Counted from the first letter of the stretch, positions 46,871-56,678 are shown. The stretch: 64,000 bases of DNA from JAEMQF01 sp963791595 (GCA_963791595.1 CAWBTF010000037.1:1-64000); one strand, 5' to 3'. Program-made: numbers and translations. The notes: generated by a model from the letters alone, not told the origin.

Positions 46871-46973
46871 CAGGCCCTGCGCGATCGATCAGACGCACAT
46901 CATCCGCTCCAGCCGCGTCGGCCCGGGCAATGCGCTGCGCTCGATAGAGCGCCCATGGCTCGGCGAACCCGTC

Positions 46974-47027
46974 TCGATTTCGGAAAGCTATAGGTTTCTC
47001 ACTTCGGCTTTCGAAAAATCGACATTA
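46974..47027. promoter_or_regulatory. 39-bp regulatory element plus an inverted half-site
   Basis: The direct element occupies 46989-47027 (TATAGGTTTCTC, then core GCTTTCGAAAAATCGACATT ending in A). It ends 108 bases before ATG 47136. A minus-strand core GCTTTCCGAAATCGA lies at 46988-46974 immediately to the left. TACGAT at 47065-47070 is a possible -10, 38 bases after the element. Confidence 0.75.
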
Positions 47028-47135
47028 CTTGGCGCATAAATGGCGTCTGCCGCGATGTGCCTCGTACGATGAATGACGGCTTGGCGCCAACGGCCCACCC
47101 AGCGCCGAATCAGACGAGGCCGCACTGGAGACAAC

Positions 47136-49280
47136 ATGGAACTGAAGTGGATGGCCGCGTTTGCGGCGTGCGTGCTGCTGGGTGCGGGGTCCGTGCAGGC
47201 GCGCATCACGAAGATCGAAATCACCAGCGTCGAGTCGCCCACGTTCCGCGAGACCCCCGCCGGCGCCGCGCGCAGTTTCGGCGCGGTGGGTGCCTATGAA
47301 AAGCTGCGTGGCAAGGCCTACGGCGAAGTCGACCCGCGCGACCCGCAAAACGCCGTCATCACCGACATCGAACTCGCGCCGAAGAATGCCCGGGGCATGG
47401 TCGAGTACTCGACCGACATCTACATCCTCAAGCCGGTGAATCTGGCGCAGGGCAACCGCAAGCTGTACATGGAAGTGAACAACCGCGGCGGCAAGCTGTT
47501 CGGCGGTTTCAACGGCTCGGGCGGCGGCAACAACCCGACGACCGCCGCCGACGCCGGCGACGCGTTCCTGATGAATCAGGGCTACAGCATGGCCTGGAGC
47601 GGCTGGGACATCTCCGCCGCGCCGGGCGGCGACCGGCTCACGATCGACGTCGGCGCGCCGCTGAAGAACGCCGACGGCTCGGCGATCACGGGCCCGTCGT
47701 ATGAATACATCGTGTTCGACAACGCCACCACGCTGAGCAGCGTGCTCGCCTACCCTGCCGCGAACCTGGACAAGAGCAAAGCCACGCTCACGGTGCGCGA
47801 CCATCTGATGGACGCTCCCGTGCCCGTGTCGGCCGCCGGCTGGAGCTACAACGCCGCCGGCACGGCGATCAACCTGGTCAACGCCGCCGGCACCGCCGTC
47901 CCCTTCAAGCAAAGCGCGATCTACGAGTTCTCGTACAGCGCGAAAGACCCGGTCGTCGCCGGCCTCGGCATGGCTGCCACGCGCGACTTCATCTCGTTCC
48001 TGAAACACGCCAAGGCAGACGACTTCGGCACCGCCAATCCCCTGGCCGGCGCGGTGCAGCAGGCCTACAGCTTCACGGTGTCGCAGCCGGCGCGCTTTCT
48101 GAATGACTTCCAGTGGTACGGCTTCAACGCCGACGAGCAAGGCCGGCGCGTCATCGACGGCATCCTGAACTGGATCGGCGCGGGCAACGGCGTGGGCATC
48201 AACTACCGTTTCGCCCAACCCGCACGCACCGAGCGCAACCGCCAGAACCATCGCTACGCCGAGGCGCCGTTTCCGTTCGCGTACCAGAAGCTGCGCGACC
48301 AATTCACCGGCAAGGTTGACGGGCGCGGCGTCGCGTGCCGGGGCGAGCGCTATCGCCATGGCCATGACGACGACCATGACGACCGCGACGACGACGGCGA
48401 CGGCGACGACCGCGGCCACCGCCGCAACACCTGCCCGAAAGCGCTGGAGGTCAACTCGGCGAACGAATACTGGGTGAAAACGGGTTCGCTGCTGCACACC
48501 GACACGAAAGGCCGCGATCTCGAGGACCCGAAGAACGTGCGCTTCTATCTGCTGTCCAGCGTGGAGCACACGGTGGCCGGCTCGGCGCCCAATTCGCCGG
48601 GCCCGTGCCAGCAGCCCCGCAACACGACGGACCCGAACCCCGCGCTGCGCGCGCTGTTCGTCGCGCTGGACCTTTGGGTCGCGCAAGGCGTGAAGCCGCC
48701 AAAGAGCCAGGTGCCCAAGCGCAGAAACAGCGTGTTCTCGATTCCGGTGGGCAACGGCGTGGGCGTGATCCCCCAGGCGGCGCTGGGCTGGCCCAACATC
48801 CCGGGCGTCAACTACTCGGGGCTGATCACGGTGCGCCACCTGTTCGACTTCGGGCCGCGCTTCGCGGACGGCATTCTCGACGTGAACCCGCCCGACTTCC
48901 ACGGCCCGGTGTACCCGTCGTTCGTCAGCAAGGTCGACGCCGACGGCAACGAGATCGCCGGCATCCGCCTGCCGCCCGTGGCGGCGCCGATCGCCACCAC
49001 CAGTGGCTGGGCGCTGCGCAGCGCGGCCTTCGGCGGCAGCGCGAACCACATGGACGGCTGCGAAGCGTCGGGCCAGTGGATCGCCTTCAAGACGACGCAG
49101 GCCGAGCGCGTGGCCGCGGGCGACCCACGCAAATCGCTCGCCGAACGCTACGCCACGCACGACGGCTACGTGCAGGCCGTGACCGCCGCGGCGCGCAAGC
49201 TGCAGAAGCGCCGCCTGCTGCTCGAGGCCGACGTGCAGCGCTACATCGATTCCGCCCAAGCCAGTTCCATCCTCAAGTAG
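47136..49280 (+). CDS. Exported alpha/beta-hydrolase-domain protein 1 with internal Asp/His insert
   Basis: A 714-residue protein of the 'alpha/beta hydrolase domain' family (PF20091 type). Signal peptide WMAAFAACVLLGAGSVQA; then RITKIEITSVESPTFRE, YGEVDPRDPQNAVITDIELA and NRGGKLFGGFNGSG. The nucleophile region reads FTVSQPARFLNDFQWYGFN where relatives have SQSGRF, so the Ser is kept but its context is altered. A tract RHGHDDDHDDRDDDGDGDD is inserted in the middle of the domain (around 48350-48415), after which the fold resumes. The C-terminal block PRKSLAERYATHDGYVQAV is typical. GGAGACAAC precedes ATG 47136. First gene of an operon with the next two to four genes. Confidence 0.8.
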   Translation: MELKWMAAFAACVLLGAGSVQARITKIEITSVESPTFRETPAGAARSFGAVGAYEKLRGKAYGEVDPRDPQNAVITDIELAPKNARGMVEYSTDIYILKPVNLAQGNRKLYMEVNNRGGKLFGGFNGSGGGNNPTTAADAGDAFLMNQGYSMAWSGWDISAAPGGDRLTIDVGAPLKNADGSAITGPSYEYIVFDNATTLSSVLAYPAANLDKSKATLTVRDHLMDAPVPVSAAGWSYNAAGTAINLVNAAGTAVPFKQSAIYEFSYSAKDPVVAGLGMAATRDFISFLKHAKADDFGTANPLAGAVQQAYSFTVSQPARFLNDFQWYGFNADEQGRRVIDGILNWIGAGNGVGINYRFAQPARTERNRQNHRYAEAPFPFAYQKLRDQFTGKVDGRGVACRGERYRHGHDDDHDDRDDDGDGDDRGHRRNTCPKALEVNSANEYWVKTGSLLHTDTKGRDLEDPKNVRFYLLSSVEHTVAGSAPNSPGPCQQPRNTTDPNPALRALFVALDLWVAQGVKPPKSQVPKRRNSVFSIPVGNGVGVIPQAALGWPNIPGVNYSGLITVRHLFDFGPRFADGILDVNPPDFHGPVYPSFVSKVDADGNEIAGIRLPPVAAPIATTSGWALRSAAFGGSANHMDGCEASGQWIAFKTTQAERVAAGDPRKSLAERYATHDGYVQAVTAAARKLQKRRLLLEADVQRYIDSAQASSILK

Positions 49281-49299
49281 AAGGAAGAGAGACAGACCC

Positions 49300-51736
49300 A
49301 TGAACAAACTTCGAATCACCGTTCTCGCAGGCTGCGCCGCGTTGGCGTGCACGTTCGCGCAGGCGCGCGTGACGCGCATCGTCATCGACACGACCGCCGC
49401 GCTGGCCAACCCCGCCGACGCCACCAAGCCCTACCAGGAACTGACCGGCCGCGCCTTCGGCGAACTGAATCCGAGCGATCGCCACAACAAGGAAATCACC
49501 GACCTCAGTCTCGCGCCACGCAATGCGCGTGGCAACGTCGAGTACATCGCGAGCTTTCGCGTCCGCAAGCCGGTGGACATGGCCAACTCGAGCGGCCTGA
49601 TGTGGCACGACGTGCCCAACCGCGGCGGCAACGTGGCGCTCAACACCGATCTGTTCACCGCGGGTGACCTGCACTTGCTGAGCGGCTGGCAGGGCGACAA
49701 CGCCGGCGCCACCGCCGTGCCGGCGCGCGTGACCTGCCTGCCGCCCTATGTGGCGGGAACCGCCTGCGCATCGGCACCGACGTTCGCGAACCATTACGTG
49801 ATGACGCCGGTGCTGACGGGCGTCACCGGCACGATGCTCGGCCGCATCATCAACCGCAGCGGATTGAATGCGGCGCCGCTCAACGTGATGGGCAACCCGA
49901 TTCCGTATTTTCCGGCCGACGTGAACAGCAACGCCAGCGCCCTGATGCGCACCGTGCTGAGTGAGACCATCAACGGCAAGGTCACCTACGGCCCGACGAT
50001 CCCGAACAGCGACTGGAAATTCTGCGGAACCCATGTTCCCGGCGTACCTGCGAACCCAAACGCCAATCCACCGACTCCGGCAGTCCCCGAAATCACAAGC
50101 ACGTTCGATTCGCCGCGGCCGGTCACGACATTGCCTGTCAACGTGTGCATGAAAGGCGGGTTTCGACCCCACCAAGCTCTACCAGGTGACGTACACCGTG
50201 AAAGACCCGTACGTGCTGGGCGCGGGCACGGCGGCGTTTCGCGACGTGCAGTCGTTCTTCCGCTATGCGTCGGCAGACGACTTCGGCACTCCCAATCCGG
50301 TGGCCGGCAAAGTGAGCTGGGCCATCGTGCGCGGCTCATCGCAGTCGGGCAACTTCACGCGCCACTTCATCCACCTCGGCATGAACCAGGACGAAGCCGG
50401 CCGCATCGTGCACGAAGGCGCGTGGCCGCTGATCGCCGGGCGACGCGTCGCGAACAACTCGCGCTGGGGCCAGCCCGACGGCGTGCTCGAGCTCTACCAG
50501 ATGGGCAGCGAAGGTCCGCAATGGTGGGCGCGCTGGGAAGACGAGGTGCGCGACCTGCCCGACAGCGGCATCCTCGATCGCTGCAAGAGAACCAAGACCT
50601 GCCCGAAGGTCGTCGAGACCTTCGGCGGCGCCGAAGTGTTCGCGCTGAAGATGACGATGTCGTGGGTGGGCAGCTCGGCGGACAAGGACATCCCGCTGCC
50701 CAGCAACGTGCGCCGCTACTACCTGCCCAGTTCCACCCACGGCGGCGGCAACGGCGTGACGACGGAGAACCCGCCCGCCATCACGATCGCCAACCGCGTC
50801 AACTGCCCGGGCAACAACTGGGGCAGCGGCACGCTGCGCCAGAGCCCGGTGCCCGCCACCGGCCTGGTGAACAAGGTGCGAGCGTCGCTGCGCGAGTGGG
50901 TGATGTTCAACACGGCGCCACCGCCCAGCCAATGGCCGACGCTCAAGCCCATCAAGCACCCCGGCGCGCACGACCGTGACGATGACGACGACGACCGCCA
51001 CGACCGCAAAGGCCACGGTGGCGACGACGACCACGACGGCGACGATGACGACGACCGCGACAACCACCACGGCAAGAAATGGCGCCCGCTGCTCGTCAAG
51101 CCGACGATGAAGGCGATGGGTTTCCCGAAGGGTGTTCCCGGAATTCCCGAGTCGATCTTCAAGCCCGAGAACTTTGTCTTCCCGGTGTTCGACTACGACT
51201 GGGGCCCGCAGTACGACCACAGCGAAGCCAACGGCGTGCCGACGAATCTGCCCCCGCCGATCAAGCACGTCATCAAGACGCTCGTGCCGCGCGTGAACAA
51301 AGACGGCAACGAGATGGGCGGCGTGCCGACGGTGCAGAACGACGCACCACTGGGCACGTACCTGGGCTGGAACATCACCGCCGGCCCCGGCGACCCGGGT
51401 TACGACGTCACTGCCCCGCGCCCGTTCCACGCCGGCCAAGTGTGCAACTACACCGGCGGCATGGTGCCGTTCTTCAAGACCCAGGCGCAGCGCCTGGCGG
51501 CGGGTGACCCGCGCCTGTCGCTCGAAGAGCGCTACGGCAACCACGCCGGTTACGTGGCGGCGGTCACTGCGGCGGCGCACAACGCGTTCAACAAGGGCTA
51601 CCTGCTCGCCGCGGACCGCGATGCGCTGATCGCGCAGGCGGTGGGCAGCGACGTGTTGTGCTACCCGTTCATTCCGGGCACCCCGGCCACCGCCACCACA
51701 CCGGCCACGCCGAGCGTCTGCACGCCCAAGCCTTGA
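49300..51736 (+). CDS. Exported alpha/beta-hydrolase-domain protein 2, one frameshift
   Basis: About 812 residues, a paralogue of the preceding gene, 19 bases downstream with GGAAGAGAG as ribosome site. Signal peptide LAGCAALACTFAQA. Frame one covers RVTRIVIDTTAALANPADAT to VNVCMKGGF. Near 50164 one extra base (GGGTTTCGACC for GGGTTCGACC) shifts the frame, and the protein continues DPTKLYQVTYTVKDPYVLGA. The nucleophile motif RGSSQSGNFTRHF is canonical. An Asp/His tract (HDRDDDDDDRHDRKGHGGDD and more) is inserted around 50970-51080, at a place matching the insert in paralogue 1. It ends DPRLSLEERYGNHAGYV and a Thr/Pro tail. Confidence 0.8.
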
Positions 51737-51842
51737 GGCCTGAGCGCAAGTTTGAAGGAAGGCGATCCGGCGCCATGCCGGGTCGCTTCACTGACTGCCG
51801 CTCGTGTCGGCTCAGCCCACTGCATCAGATCGGGACCACCAC

Positions 51843-53579
51843 ATGAACTACCTGTCATCCCTGCCTGCCGCCCTGTTCGTCAGCACCGTTGTGCTGGCAA
51901 GCGCGCCCGCCACCGCCCACGACAGGCACCGCTCACCCGCGCCGACCAGTCCACCGCTGCTGTGCACCGAGCTCGCCGGTGCGAAGGGCGGGCTCGTCGG
52001 CGCGCCGGGCATCAAGACGGTCGCCGCGAGCATCATTCCAGCAGCCGGTGCGAACCTCGCACACTGCCGCGTCGATGTGCTGTACGGCACCTTGCCCGAG
52101 CAGAACATCAACGTGCGGATCGGTCTGCCGCTCGGGCCGCTGGACGGCGGCATCGGCGGCGTGGTCGGCGCGTGGAACGGCCGCACGCAGGGCATCGGCG
52201 GCGGAGGCTGCTCGGGCAGCGTGAACGTGAATCCGCCGGTGAACGCCGGCTATGTGGGCTCGGGCACCGATACCGGGCATGTGGGCGGCAATTGCGAGCC
52301 GGGTGTGAACGCCGACGGCACCTACAACCTGCAGTTCATCAACGACTTCATCCGCAACGGCATCAAGCAGCAGGTGCTGCTGTCCAAGCAAATCGCTGCC
52401 AGCTACTACGGCGTGCGGCCGGCCTACAACTACTGGAACGGCTGCTCCACCGGTGGCCGCCAGGGCTACCTGCTGGCGCAGGAACTCGGCCGCGAGCTCG
52501 ACGGCGTGCTCGCCAACGCCCCCGCCATCTACTGGACGCGGTTCCAGACGGCGCAGATGTGGGGCCAGATCGTCATGAAGGACCTCGTCGGCGGCCCGAT
52601 CGCCGCAGCCAAATTGACGCAGACCACCGCATCGGCGGTGGCGGCGTGCGACGCCGCCGACGGCGTGGCGGACGGCGTGATCGACGAGCCGCGCGCGTGC
52701 ACCTTCAGCGCCAAGGCCAACATCTGCGGCGCGGTCGGAGCGCCCGCCACGAATTGCCTCACCGCCGCCGAGGCCGAGGCGATCGACCGCACTTGGGACG
52801 GCCCGCGCAATACGCAGGGCAAGCGCATCTGGTTCGGCCTGGACCGCGGCACCAACCTCGGCGGCTTGAACGGGACCAATCCGTTCGCGCTGGGCGTGAC
52901 GCAGTTCCACTGGAACACGCACAACCCCGTGTTCGACTGGAAGACGGTGTCGACCCTGAGCTACGCCGACGTGGCGCAACAGGGCTCGCGCAACATCGCC
53001 GACGTGACCGACACGATCGACGACTTCGACGAATTCCGCGCCCACGGCGGCAAGCTGCTCACCTTCGTCGGCGGCAACGACCAGCTCATCATGCCGCAAG
53101 GCGTGCTGCACTTCTACCGCCAGATGGCGCAGCGCCATGGCGGACACGACGATGACGATTTCCGCCGCGTACAGAAGTTCTACCGGCTGTTCCGCGCACC
53201 GGGCGTCGCGCATTGCGGTGGCGGCACCGGCCCGCAGCCGCAGGGCCTGTTCGATGCGCTCGTCAACTGGGTCGAGAACAGGGTCGCGCCCGAGACCATC
53301 ACCGCCACCATCACGACCGGCGGTGTCGTCACGCGCACGCGGCCGCTGTGCCCGTACCCTCAGACCGCCATCTACAACGGCAGCGGCAACACCGACGACG
53401 CCACCAGCTTCCACTGTGGCGGCAACCTCGAGACGCGCGAAGAGGTGTGCGACAGCGTGCTCGTGAAGTACAAGCACGAGGTCAATGGCCGGCTCGATTA
53501 CCGCGAAGGCGGCACGTCGCGCCGCGCGTGCCGCGAGTCCAGGCACGGCGGACATTCGCTGCGAGACAAGGACGACTGA
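51843..53579 (+). CDS. Secreted tannase/feruloyl esterase family protein 2
   Basis: A 578-residue exported esterase, second of its family in the window. Signal peptide LPAALFVSTVVLASAPATA. Catalytic Ser in NGCSTGGRQGYLLAQ, Asp in LLTFVGGNDQLI and His in FRAPGVAHCGGG; the Cys beside Ser and beside His support the usual disulfide. A short HGGHDDDDF insert lies just before the catalytic His segment, and the C-terminus is HGGHSLRDKDD. It follows alpha/beta protein 2 by 106 bases that include a weak hairpin (CCGGC..GCCGG) without T-run, so read-through is likely. Confidence 0.85.
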   Translation: MNYLSSLPAALFVSTVVLASAPATAHDRHRSPAPTSPPLLCTELAGAKGGLVGAPGIKTVAASIIPAAGANLAHCRVDVLYGTLPEQNINVRIGLPLGPLDGGIGGVVGAWNGRTQGIGGGGCSGSVNVNPPVNAGYVGSGTDTGHVGGNCEPGVNADGTYNLQFINDFIRNGIKQQVLLSKQIAASYYGVRPAYNYWNGCSTGGRQGYLLAQELGRELDGVLANAPAIYWTRFQTAQMWGQIVMKDLVGGPIAAAKLTQTTASAVAACDAADGVADGVIDEPRACTFSAKANICGAVGAPATNCLTAAEAEAIDRTWDGPRNTQGKRIWFGLDRGTNLGGLNGTNPFALGVTQFHWNTHNPVFDWKTVSTLSYADVAQQGSRNIADVTDTIDDFDEFRAHGGKLLTFVGGNDQLIMPQGVLHFYRQMAQRHGGHDDDDFRRVQKFYRLFRAPGVAHCGGGTGPQPQGLFDALVNWVENRVAPETITATITTGGVVTRTRPLCPYPQTAIYNGSGNTDDATSFHCGGNLETREEVCDSVLVKYKHEVNGRLDYREGGTSRRACRESRHGGHSLRDKDD

Positions 53580-53600
53580 GGCGTCATTCGAGGGGCGAGC

Positions 53601-54512
53601 ATGTTCGGGCCCATGCACTGCGGCGAGGCCATCCCCGAACCGACGGTGCTCGCCGGCTCGTTGCCGGCACCCGTCGCGTCGAGCCGCGGGCGCGGTTGGC
53701 GCGGGCTCGTTGTCGAGCGCTACCGCAGCGTGGGCGCGGAGTTCGTGCTGCAATCGTTGGCGGTTCTGCTCGCGCTGCGCGCGGCGCCCAGTGGCGCCCC
53801 TGCATCGACCGGAGGCGAATCGCCAGGCCATGCGCGGGCACGCTTCGGTGAGGTGAGCGTGATTCCGGCGGGGCGGCCGTGGCATGCAAAGATGCAAGGC
53901 CGAGCGCAAGAGTTCCACGCGCTGTGGCTCGACCCAGCGCTGATCGACAGAATCGCGGCGCAGGGCGAGCACGGCCCGGCGCACCGGATCGAACTGATCG
54001 AAACCTGCGACCTGCGCGACGCGCAGATCGAGCAGATCGCTGAGTCCCTCGTCGCCGAGCTGGAGAACGAGCAGCGCTGCAGCGGTGCGTACGTTGAAGC
54101 GCTCGCAAGCCAGTTGTCGGTGCACTTGCTGCGGCGCCATGCGCGCGCGGCAAGCGGCGATGCGCGTCTGCGCGCCGCAGCAGCGGGGGCGCTGTCGCCC
54201 TCCCAGCTGCGCCGCGCCGAACAGTTCATGAATGCGCACCTCGGCAAAGACCTCTCGCTGGCGCAAATTGCAGAGTGCGTCGGCATGAGCCCGTGCCACT
54301 TCGCACATCTGTTCAAGCGAGCCAGCGGAATCGCGCCGCATCAGTACCTGATGGCGCGCCGCGTCGAGCTCGCCAAGGTGCTGCTGTGCGAGACCGACCT
54401 GCCGATCGCGGAGGTCGCGCATCGCGTGGGCTGCACGAACCAGAGCCACTTTTCCACGCTGTTCCATCACGCTGAGGCGATGTCGCCCAGGGCGTTTCGG
54501 CGGCATCACTGA
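53601..54512 (+). CDS. AraC-family regulator of the hydrolase cluster
   Basis: A 303-residue cytoplasmic regulator. Residues 1-180 form an AraC-type effector-binding domain. Residues about 205-303 contain both helix-turn-helix motifs: LSLAQIAECVGMSPCHFAHL and PIAEVAHRVGCTNQSHFSTL, ending MSPRAFRRHH. It lies 21 bases after the second tannase gene, inside an operon that starts with the 39-bp element, so it may be autoregulated. It is the only transcription factor in the 26-kb cluster and the best candidate to bind that element; this is inference. GAGGGGCG precedes ATG 53601. Confidence 0.85.
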   Translation: MFGPMHCGEAIPEPTVLAGSLPAPVASSRGRGWRGLVVERYRSVGAEFVLQSLAVLLALRAAPSGAPASTGGESPGHARARFGEVSVIPAGRPWHAKMQGRAQEFHALWLDPALIDRIAAQGEHGPAHRIELIETCDLRDAQIEQIAESLVAELENEQRCSGAYVEALASQLSVHLLRRHARAASGDARLRAAAAGALSPSQLRRAEQFMNAHLGKDLSLAQIAECVGMSPCHFAHLFKRASGIAPHQYLMARRVELAKVLLCETDLPIAEVAHRVGCTNQSHFSTLFHHAEAMSPRAFRRHH

Positions 54513-54561
54513 GCGAGCGCCGAAGCACGCCGTGCTGCCGGCGCCGCGACAAAGACGCAAG

Positions 54562-54578
54562 GCGAGAAAGGTTCTCGC
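54562..54578. promoter_or_regulatory. 17-bp palindrome before the LVIVD-like gene
   Basis: GCGAGAAAGGTTCTCGC is a perfect seven-base inverted repeat around AGG, in the 169-base gap between the AraC gene and the LVIVD-like gene. It does not match the 39-bp element. It could be an operator for a different regulator, or a pause or processing hairpin. Confidence 0.45.
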
Positions 54579-54681
54579 AAGAATCGCAAAGACAGACGGA
54601 GGTGTCGCGCCTAGGATGACTCGGCTCGCCGAGCAGCGCAGGTTCCCTGCACATCCAGCAACCATGGAAGGACGACAAGAC

Positions 54682-56358
54682 ATGCATCCGTCAATTGGCA
54701 TTGGAGACCAAGGACGCCGCGGCAAGCTCATCGCCACCGCGGTGGCGAGCGTCGCTCTCGGCCTGGGTAGCGTGAGCGCATTGGCCGACGGCATCAGCCA
54801 AAGCGGCGAGCAGAAGAACATGCGCCGTGTCGGCCACACCGACCTGCAAGGGCGCGCGGCGTATCACCCGGACTTCATCACCTACCCCGACGGCCGGGTG
54901 ATCGCTTTCGTGGGGACGCACAGCAGCGCGATACCGACGGTTCCACCCACCACGATTGACAGCAACCTACCCAAGCCCAATCCGCTGAAGGGCGGTGCGA
55001 TCGAGGCGAACGGCACGATGATCATCGACATCACGAATCCGAGGCAGCCGGTCGAGAAGTTCCACATCCCCGGGCCGATCCCAGTCGGCGGAGCGCAAAC
55101 GCAATCGAACCGCATGTGCCTGGGCTCGGATCTGCCGCGCGGAACGCCCGGCCACGTCTACCTGCTGCGCAATGTGCAGACGGGCAACCTGGCCGTTTCG
55201 GGCTTTGAAGTCTGGGACGTGACCAACGTGAGTGCGCCCACACTGGCCGGCGCGATTCGCAACATGCGCAACACCCACAAGCCGTGGTGGGAGTGCAAGA
55301 CCGGCATCGCCTATCTGCCCGGCAGCATGGCCACGCCGCGCTGGCGCCAGGGGCAGTCGATGGTGATTGCCGACTGGGGCAGCCCCGCCGCGCCGGTGTA
55401 CCTGCGCACGCACGGGCTGGCGGGCGCGCAGCCGAGCGGAACCGGGCCGGTGCCGACGTCTCTGCATGGCGCGATCTCGGCGCATGAGCATCCCAATGCC
55501 GCCGGCAGGCTCGCGCGCGGCGCGACTGCCGACGACGTGATCGGCAACCGCATCTATCTCGCCTGGGGTGTCGGCGACGACGGCGTGCTGCAGATTCTCG
55601 ATCGCAAGAAGACCCTGCCGTTCCCACACGGCACCTGGACCGGCAGCGCCGACGACCCGACCAACGCGCAGTTGGAATCGGCCCAGACCTCGGTCCTTGC
55701 CAGCTCGCCCGACCAGGGCGGCCACACCAGCTTGCCCGTGTTCGGCGTTACGCCCAAGAGCTATGGGAACTTCACCGAATTCCAGAAGCGCGACATCGTC
55801 ATATTCGCGTCCGAGTCGACCGCCGACTTGTGCAATGAAGCGCCGCACTGGAGCTTCATCATCGACGTCACGGTCGAGAACTCGCGTGCCGATTCGGCCG
55901 GGCCGCCAGCGCGTCGCGCGCTGCCGAACCCGTGGCAAGGGCCGATGGTGCTATCGACGATGCACGTGGACCCGCGTGCCGGTGAGAGCTATCCGCGCGG
56001 CAACTACTGCACGCGCGGCGCGCGTTTCGGTGTGCACTCGAGCGAAGAGAACTTCCGCAATCCGTTCTACAGCAGGGTGACTTTCATGGCTTATTTCACC
56101 GGCGGCGTGCGCGCCTGGGACATCCGCGAGCCGCATGCGCCGGTCGAGGTGGGGTTCTACGTGCCGCAGAGCAATGCGCTGACCGAACCCGCCGGCTACA
56201 TGACGAACAACCTGGAAGTCGACAACCGCGGCTACATCCTCGCCGTGGACCGCAACGGCGCCGGGTTCGACATCCTGAAGCTGCGCGGCAAGGCGAAGAA
56301 GATCGGGCTCGGGAAAGACGACGATGACGATGACGACGACGATCGCGATGACGACTGA
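54682..56358 (+). CDS. Exported LVIVD-repeat-like beta-propeller protein with Asp tail
   Basis: A 558-residue exported protein. Signal peptide KLIATAVASVALGLGSVSALA. Blade-like repeats of the LVIVD type are visible: MIIDITNPRQPVEKFHIPGP, FEVWDVTNVSAPTLAG and VRAWDIREPHAPVEVGFYVP. Several Cys (MCLGSD, WWECKTG, NYCTRGARFG) suggest disulfides. The C-terminus is GKDDDDDDDDDRDDD. ATG 54682 was chosen because GGAAGGA lies 9-15 bases before it; an in-frame ATG six codons upstream overlaps that ribosome site. No enzyme activity can be assigned. It ends the operon, with a terminator at 56412. Confidence 0.7.
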   Translation: MHPSIGIGDQGRRGKLIATAVASVALGLGSVSALADGISQSGEQKNMRRVGHTDLQGRAAYHPDFITYPDGRVIAFVGTHSSAIPTVPPTTIDSNLPKPNPLKGGAIEANGTMIIDITNPRQPVEKFHIPGPIPVGGAQTQSNRMCLGSDLPRGTPGHVYLLRNVQTGNLAVSGFEVWDVTNVSAPTLAGAIRNMRNTHKPWWECKTGIAYLPGSMATPRWRQGQSMVIADWGSPAAPVYLRTHGLAGAQPSGTGPVPTSLHGAISAHEHPNAAGRLARGATADDVIGNRIYLAWGVGDDGVLQILDRKKTLPFPHGTWTGSADDPTNAQLESAQTSVLASSPDQGGHTSLPVFGVTPKSYGNFTEFQKRDIVIFASESTADLCNEAPHWSFIIDVTVENSRADSAGPPARRALPNPWQGPMVLSTMHVDPRAGESYPRGNYCTRGARFGVHSSEENFRNPFYSRVTFMAYFTGGVRAWDIREPHAPVEVGFYVPQSNALTEPAGYMTNNLEVDNRGYILAVDRNGAGFDILKLRGKAKKIGLGKDDDDDDDDDRDDD

Positions 56359-56411
56359 AGGATGAAGCGCGGCTGCGCGGGCTCTCGCGCAGCGGCCCTG
56401 CGCCGAGGTGG

Positions 56412-56443
56412 GAAGAGGAGCCATGCGGCTCCTCTTCGCTTTG
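56412..56443 (+). terminator. Terminator after the LVIVD-like gene
   Basis: GAAGAGGAGCC (56412-56422) and GGCTCCTCTTC (56427-56437) form a perfect 11-bp stem around ATGC, followed by GCTTTG. It separates this operon from the next copy of the 39-bp element at 56534. Confidence 0.75.
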
Positions 56444-56533
56444 CAGCGTGCGCAGCGTTGCCGTGCACATTCGAGAAAACCCTGATGCCGACGATGCACG
56501 CACATCGATCGCCATCCAACGCAAGCCCGGGAC

Positions 56534-56572
56534 TTTAGGTTTTTCGCTATCTCTCGCGGAATATCGACATTA
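56534..56572 (+). promoter_or_regulatory. 39-bp regulatory element before the CHRD/amidohydrolase operon
   Basis: TTTAGGTTTTTCGCTA followed by the core TCTCGCGGAATATCGACATT and a final A. It ends 106 bases before ATG 56679. It matches the copy at 42297 in 29 of 39 positions and the copy at 46989 in 28 of 39, without gaps. TAGGAT at 56609-56614 is a possible -10, 37 bases after the element. Confidence 0.75.
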
Positions 56573-56678
56573 ATTCGTGACACGCGGCAACCGGGCCGGC
56601 GTCGCTCATAGGATCAGCCTCAGTCGAACGTATACGCGTGGCGTGGCTTTCACGTGCAATCGCGATCAGGAGACTTCA

